NCBI RefSeq assembly: GCF_014647475.1
Contig: NZ_BMPG01000001.1
Span: 186,001 to 250,000, forward strand
DNA length: 64,000 bases
Origin: Halocalculus aciditolerans
Lineage (GTDB): Archaea > Halobacteriota > Halobacteria > Halobacteriales > Halobacteriaceae
Reading direction: 5' to 3'
The notes beneath the pieces were generated by a model. The model was not told the DNA's origin and made no database searches. It was given only the letters and a program-made list of their open reading frames with translations. Below, piece after piece: positions 60,901 through 64,000 of the stretch; position 1 is the stretch's first letter; each line of letters starts with the position of its first letter. The position numbers and the translations under genes are program-made.

Positions 60901-63900
60901 ACAGGTTACTGACTCCACCGGGGACAACATCGCGCATGGAAGCGCGCCCGGTGTAGTTACTGTCGACAACGACGCGCCGGACGTCACTGACGTCTCCGTC
61001 TCCGACGAGGGTCTCAACCCCGGCGGTGACGTGAACGTCACTTACAAGCTCGACGACGCGTCCGACGTGTCGAACGTCGAGTTCCTCGTCTACAACGAGA
61101 GCAACGGTAGCGTCGCCGCGACCTACACGAACAGCACGCTCAAGGAGACCGCCGACGTCGCAGACGCCGGCAGTCTCGTCACCGCGGACTCCAACGAGCC
61201 TGGTGCGAGCACGAACCACGACGTCTCCTACACCGTTCAGGGTAGCGGGGGCGAAGTGAAGCAGATCGCGCTCAACTACCAGCAGACCGACATCCAGTCC
61301 GTCGGGAAGGACGACATCACCAACGTTGACATCGGTACTCACGATGGTGTCTCGGTCAGTGAGGTCAGTGGCGACGGGACGACGCGTCTCGTCATCACGC
61401 TCGAGAACAAGGTCTCCGTCTCCGACGGTGACCACATCTCGATCACGTCCTCGAACAACGCGTTCGTGAACCCGTCCAACTCGGGGACCTACAGCGTTCA
61501 GGTCTCGCTCCTTGACTCGAACGAGAACAAGGTCGAGAGCCAGACCGGCACGCTCCCGATCGGCACTGACGCTGGTGCCACGCGGAGCCCGACCGAATAC
61601 GTTCAGACGCTCGACGTGAGCAGTCTGGACGACGAAGAGAAGTACAACGTCGTCGTCGTCGCGACGGACGCCGCTGGTCAGACCAGCGGCGAGGTGAACT
61701 CCGAGACGTTCGGTATCAACCGCAACGCACCGGCGATCAGTTCGGTCGAAGCCGAAGTCGGCTCCGACACGGTCACGGTCCACTTCTCCGAGGCCGTGTG
61801 GGCTTACGACGGCTACATGACGAGGGACCACTTCGCGTACGAGGACGTCAGCGGTGACGGCGCGTCCAAGATCGTGAGCGTCGAGAACGAGGACGCGTCT
61901 GGTCCGACCCAGTCTGTCACGCTCCGTCTCGACGAGCCGGTCGCAGCGAGCGACCTGGACGCCGACCTCGTGAGCTCTCTCGACGGTGCCTTCGTGGACA
62001 CTGGCCCTGGCCTCGCCGATATCGATCGCAGTACGGGCGTCGAGAGCGTCGCGCTCCAGGACACGGAGAATCCGGAGGCGCTCATCACGTCCGCCGGCCC
62101 GATTACGGCCGCGAACGCGAGCGCGTACAACGTCGGTGTCGACGTGGGTGAGCCCGCGACCGTCACCGTCAAACTCTCCGACGGTTCGGACACTGTCGAG
62201 GAGCAGGCAGAGATCACTGACAGTGGCACGGTCACGCTCGACGCCAGCGACCTCGCTGAAGGTAGCGTCGACGTCACGGTCACTGTCTCTGACGCGGCAG
62301 ACAACCAGAAGGAAGAGACCGATACGGTCACGAAGGATACGAACGGTCCGATGGTGACGAGCGTCACCGGTAACGCTGGATCGTCGTACCTGACTGTCAA
62401 GTTCAACGAGACTATCGCGCAGCCGTCCGCCGACGACTTCTCCGTCGTCCACGAAGAGACGGCGCTCGAAGTCTCGGACGTCTACGACTCGTCCGAGAGC
62501 GCGACGACCTACACGGTCGAACTCAGCGAACCGCTCCCCGACGCAGCGTTCGACGCCACGCCCGCGAACCTCACCGCGACCGGGGTCACGGACGTGTACG
62601 AGAACGATGCGCAGGGAGATAAGGTCGCCATCGAAGACGGTGCTGCCCCGTCGCTCTGGGGCGTTAACGCGATCAACGGCTCGAACACGGTGACGCTCAC
62701 GTTCAGCGAGAACGTGACCGCGAACGACGGCGACGCGCCGTCCGCCGCGAACCTCACCTACACGGACGAGAACGACGGTGGCGCGACGGGCATCGAGAGC
62801 GTCGCCTACGGTGACTCTCACGACACGCTCGTCGTCACGCTCGACGACACCGTCTCCGCGACCGACCTCGGTAACGACACCATCGGTGTCGGCGCAGACC
62901 AGCTCGTCGACGCCGCCGACAAGCCTGTCGCGGAACAGAGCCTGATCGTCGAAGACGGAACGCCGCCGGAAGTCTCCCTCGAGACGTCCGTCGACGACGA
63001 GAGCTCCACGGTGACGGTCAACGTCACCTCTTCAGAGGAACTCTCGACCCTCTCCGTGGACGTCTGGTACGACCACCAGCTCGCCCACGAAGACAGCGTC
63101 GTCTCGAAGACGCTGACGATCGAGAACTTCACTGAAGTCTCCGAGAACAAATACCAGGCGACGTACGACGCGCCTCGCGACGGAGACGTCCACGTGTCCG
63201 TCGACAGCGCGGCCGACGTCGCCGGGAACGACGCGAGCGAGTGGTACGCGCTCCCGTCGACCGCCGTGAGTGTCGACCACAGCGCACCCTCGGTCGTTGA
63301 TTCGGACATCGTGGACGCCGGCGACGGCGACACGGCTGTCCGCGTGCTGTTCGACGAGCCGACCGTGCCCGCTCTGCCTTCGGACGCCACTAAGGACGAA
63401 CGGGTTGCTTTCGCCTCGTCGAGCGTCACTGTCGAAGGTGTCTCTGACGAAGACGTCTCCATCATCCACTGGAGGCCGTCTGGTGTCCTCGTCCACGTGG
63501 ACCAGAACCTCGACACCAGTGACGCGCCGAACGTCACTGTTGACTCGACCGCGTTCGTCGAGATGTACAGTGATGAAGAGCAGAACGGTCTCGAGAACAC
63601 GACGGCCGGTATCAGCACCGCCGAACTCGATCTTCAGGACGGGAAGAACTTCGTGTCCGTTCCCGCGGCCACGGGCTCCCTCAACCTGAGCTCCGTCGAC
63701 ACGTCGAACGTCGACGCGATCTGGACGTACGAGGACGGTGAGTGGCTGACCTACACGCCGGGTAAAGCCGCCGAGCTACAGGGCTTCACGTCGCTCGAAG
63801 GCGGTCAGGGGTACATCTTCGTGATGAACTCCTCCGACACCATCGACGTGAACGTCCACAACACGGTGTCCGACACGCGGATGCCGAACCAGCAGCAGCT

Positions 63901-64000
63901 CCACGAGGGCTGGAACCTGGTCGGGTCGTACCAGGAGGGCCCACAGTCCGCCGGTAACGCCTTCGGATCGGCCGAGAGCGTCTACCGCGTACTCGGTCAG
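57911..64000 (+). CDS. Giant cell-surface glycoprotein (partial, 2030 codons visible)
   Basis: The N-terminus (MTGNDTADKLRAVFLTVLM, then about 18 more hydrophobic residues) is the haloarchaeal surface glycoprotein signal peptide. The mature part is a chain of immunoglobulin-like beta-sandwich repeats ending in motifs such as VDATAPEIS, VDNDAPDVT, KDTNGPMVTS, and is Asp/Ser/Thr-rich with about 30 N-x-S/T sites. Near the end come GKNFVSVPA and EGWNLVGSY, repeat types found in the haloarchaeal surface family. The C-terminus, where a PGF-CTERM anchor is expected, is outside the window. The frame is open to the last base. S-layer or large adhesin-like. Confidence 0.85.
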   Translation, partial: MTGNDTADKLRAVFLTVLMVGSVLGATVAFSGGAVAAAGNLQVAGNSQYVSPGGTVTATVDVGAGNQATFKIEDSTNDVSGSASFTDTDSDGQITAQLDLINLFGNSGPATGAATVYVSEGSTVSTSSPVTSSFTVDSSAPTVTADYTSSSTVGAGDSINVDYLVKDLPDNSSSAISSVSVEIQDSNDNVVNSKSPAVGIGAQSTSIDVPSDASSGNYDVVVTAQDKAGHQSSGSTDTFTVDATAPEISGFTVAKTDTDELEVSFDSSEALSTESGTVTGPAGFSQDVSSFVKHGDSAPYEYTKNITTDGYEGKYTATLTKAVDEYDNDGASEQTDSVTVGDIESADITSEPAKTGATGVTHTTDIVLKNQKDIQDYEFVYSGDVDVSDVDKADVVALKVDANNDDDFSDDSDMNLLDSNSASSGLDKTDGSGEGTILTLGTSSSVTIPAGARIHVEYKDVDNPTSKNTNVQISLDPDTPDVQFDRPLTLGGEAENPTVDNAKVGGTSVDSGSAVLGTSANGTNTAVSVTFSEEMSDAGTVSLTVDGQSVPVNNGTFGESGTTYTGDADIDASGEVNATLSVSGSTDSDDGLGLTDTYSKDFTIDVSPVQAQNASLTATNTIDVAFNDTVKPAEVDESDFDVNTGTTPSKVAVDENVVTLTLSEGDSLAADATPSVSVSAESLTDDAGNDNVGADLTATDEVAPTLDSPALSNPDGDILNVTFDSNEALSSFDVAVINKPGDVVTRVGSSDFTNVADEGSYTYATNVSVPDGQYAKLQVNATDANDNDVSEVELDPDDQYVDTSGPTFELNNVEANTLVSSVPDPITVDVSDENGINANSVYVTVEDDSGTVVPRVRAQATDADAVSYDSKAEQIDISTTGLDLSGQVDVTVEAADASGYGNTSTLSFSVDSQAASGLDVTSPAQDTLLTSDDKLEISYAYNDANPDSVDVVLTPLGEAGTKKTYDINDSKYTDDGTQKTFYVDLTFVDSGSYAVDVQVTDSTGDNIAHGSAPGVVTVDNDAPDVTDVSVSDEGLNPGGDVNVTYKLDDASDVSNVEFLVYNESNGSVAATYTNSTLKETADVADAGSLVTADSNEPGASTNHDVSYTVQGSGGEVKQIALNYQQTDIQSVGKDDITNVDIGTHDGVSVSEVSGDGTTRLVITLENKVSVSDGDHISITSSNNAFVNPSNSGTYSVQVSLLDSNENKVESQTGTLPIGTDAGATRSPTEYVQTLDVSSLDDEEKYNVVVVATDAAGQTSGEVNSETFGINRNAPAISSVEAEVGSDTVTVHFSEAVWAYDGYMTRDHFAYEDVSGDGASKIVSVENEDASGPTQSVTLRLDEPVAASDLDADLVSSLDGAFVDTGPGLADIDRSTGVESVALQDTENPEALITSAGPITAANASAYNVGVDVGEPATVTVKLSDGSDTVEEQAEITDSGTVTLDASDLAEGSVDVTVTVSDAADNQKEETDTVTKDTNGPMVTSVTGNAGSSYLTVKFNETIAQPSADDFSVVHEETALEVSDVYDSSESATTYTVELSEPLPDAAFDATPANLTATGVTDVYENDAQGDKVAIEDGAAPSLWGVNAINGSNTVTLTFSENVTANDGDAPSAANLTYTDENDGGATGIESVAYGDSHDTLVVTLDDTVSATDLGNDTIGVGADQLVDAADKPVAEQSLIVEDGTPPEVSLETSVDDESSTVTVNVTSSEELSTLSVDVWYDHQLAHEDSVVSKTLTIENFTEVSENKYQATYDAPRDGDVHVSVDSAADVAGNDASEWYALPSTAVSVDHSAPSVVDSDIVDAGDGDTAVRVLFDEPTVPALPSDATKDERVAFASSSVTVEGVSDEDVSIIHWRPSGVLVHVDQNLDTSDAPNVTVDSTAFVEMYSDEEQNGLENTTAGISTAELDLQDGKNFVSVPAATGSLNLSSVDTSNVDAIWTYEDGEWLTYTPGKAAELQGFTSLEGGQGYIFVMNSSDTIDVNVHNTVSDTRMPNQQQLHEGWNLVGSYQEGPQSAGNAFGSAESVYRVLGQ

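Noticed and set aside
58865-62821. 1318-codon open frame on the minus strand opposite the surface glycoprotein gene
   Set aside because: It is the mirror of GC-ending codons in the real gene; its protein is a random Arg/Val/Asp mixture with no domain, and the plus frame has a signal peptide and Ig-like repeats.

Overview
This is a GC-rich, gene-dense stretch of a haloarchaeal (class Halobacteria) chromosome. The evidence is the acidic proteome (Asp/Glu-rich, Lys-poor), GC/CG-ending codons, an archaeal family D DNA polymerase large subunit, twin-arginine lipoprotein signals on the binding proteins, AT-rich TATA elements about 25-35 nt upstream of many start codons (leaderless mRNAs), and several protein families I know only from haloarchaea (HVO_0416-type zinc finger, conditioned-medium-induced protein 4, a halo-type surface glycoprotein signal peptide). 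I cannot name the genus. I saw no rRNA, tRNA, CRISPR array or insertion sequence by eye.

Layout. 1-7.7 kb: end of glycyl-tRNA synthetase with a CBS-domain regulator, an F420-type (LLM) oxidoreductase, a small zinc finger, two divergent oligopeptide-type permeases without partners, an M32 carboxypeptidase, and two small proteins. 7.8-15.4 kb: a complete dipeptide/oligopeptide ABC importer (binding protein, two permeases, two ATPases) with a small membrane protein. 15.4-15.9 kb: a gene-free train of perfect hairpins. 16-21 kb: a conserved hypothetical, a PiT-like phosphate transporter, an HD hydrolase, an M20 deacylase and a PAS histidine kinase. 21-26 kb: PolD large subunit carrying a 493-residue intein with a LAGLIDADG homing endonuclease, inserted one residue before the catalytic acidic motif. 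26-30.5 kb: membrane CBS metalloprotease, amino-acid permease plus double universal stress protein, and an orphan membrane protein. 30.6-34.4 kb: rubredoxin-like zinc protein, NifU-like protein, ketodeoxygluconate-type kinase, DHH/RecJ-like nuclease. 34.5-43 kb: tetrapyrrole genes hemD, sumT, hemC, hemL and hemB on one strand, interrupted by a VOC dioxygenase and an ammonium transporter fused to a P-II domain. 43-46.3 kb: iron-type permease and binding protein with an HTH regulator; two TTTAGG-N4-CCTAAA palindromes sit at the two start sites. 47-51.4 kb: an EtfD-like membrane iron-sulfur oxidoreductase and a biotin ECF transporter. 51.5-57.7 kb: CMI4 protein, methyltransferase plus Cas4-like protein, a glutaredoxin-like/redoxin/Sua5 operon, CNNM-type transporter, Nudix hydrolase, small winged-helix regulator. 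57.9 kb to the end: the first 2030 codons of a very large surface glycoprotein.

How it fits together: the window is mostly core metabolism and transport (peptide uptake and degradation, heme/siroheme synthesis, iron, biotin, ammonium and phosphate uptake). The least explained parts are non-coding or mobile: the mosaic hairpin elements at 15.4-15.9 and 25.9-26.3 kb, the intein with apparent co-converted flank, a 29-bp motif shared by two unrelated upstream regions, and the compositionally distinct 5' part of the surface glycoprotein gene.
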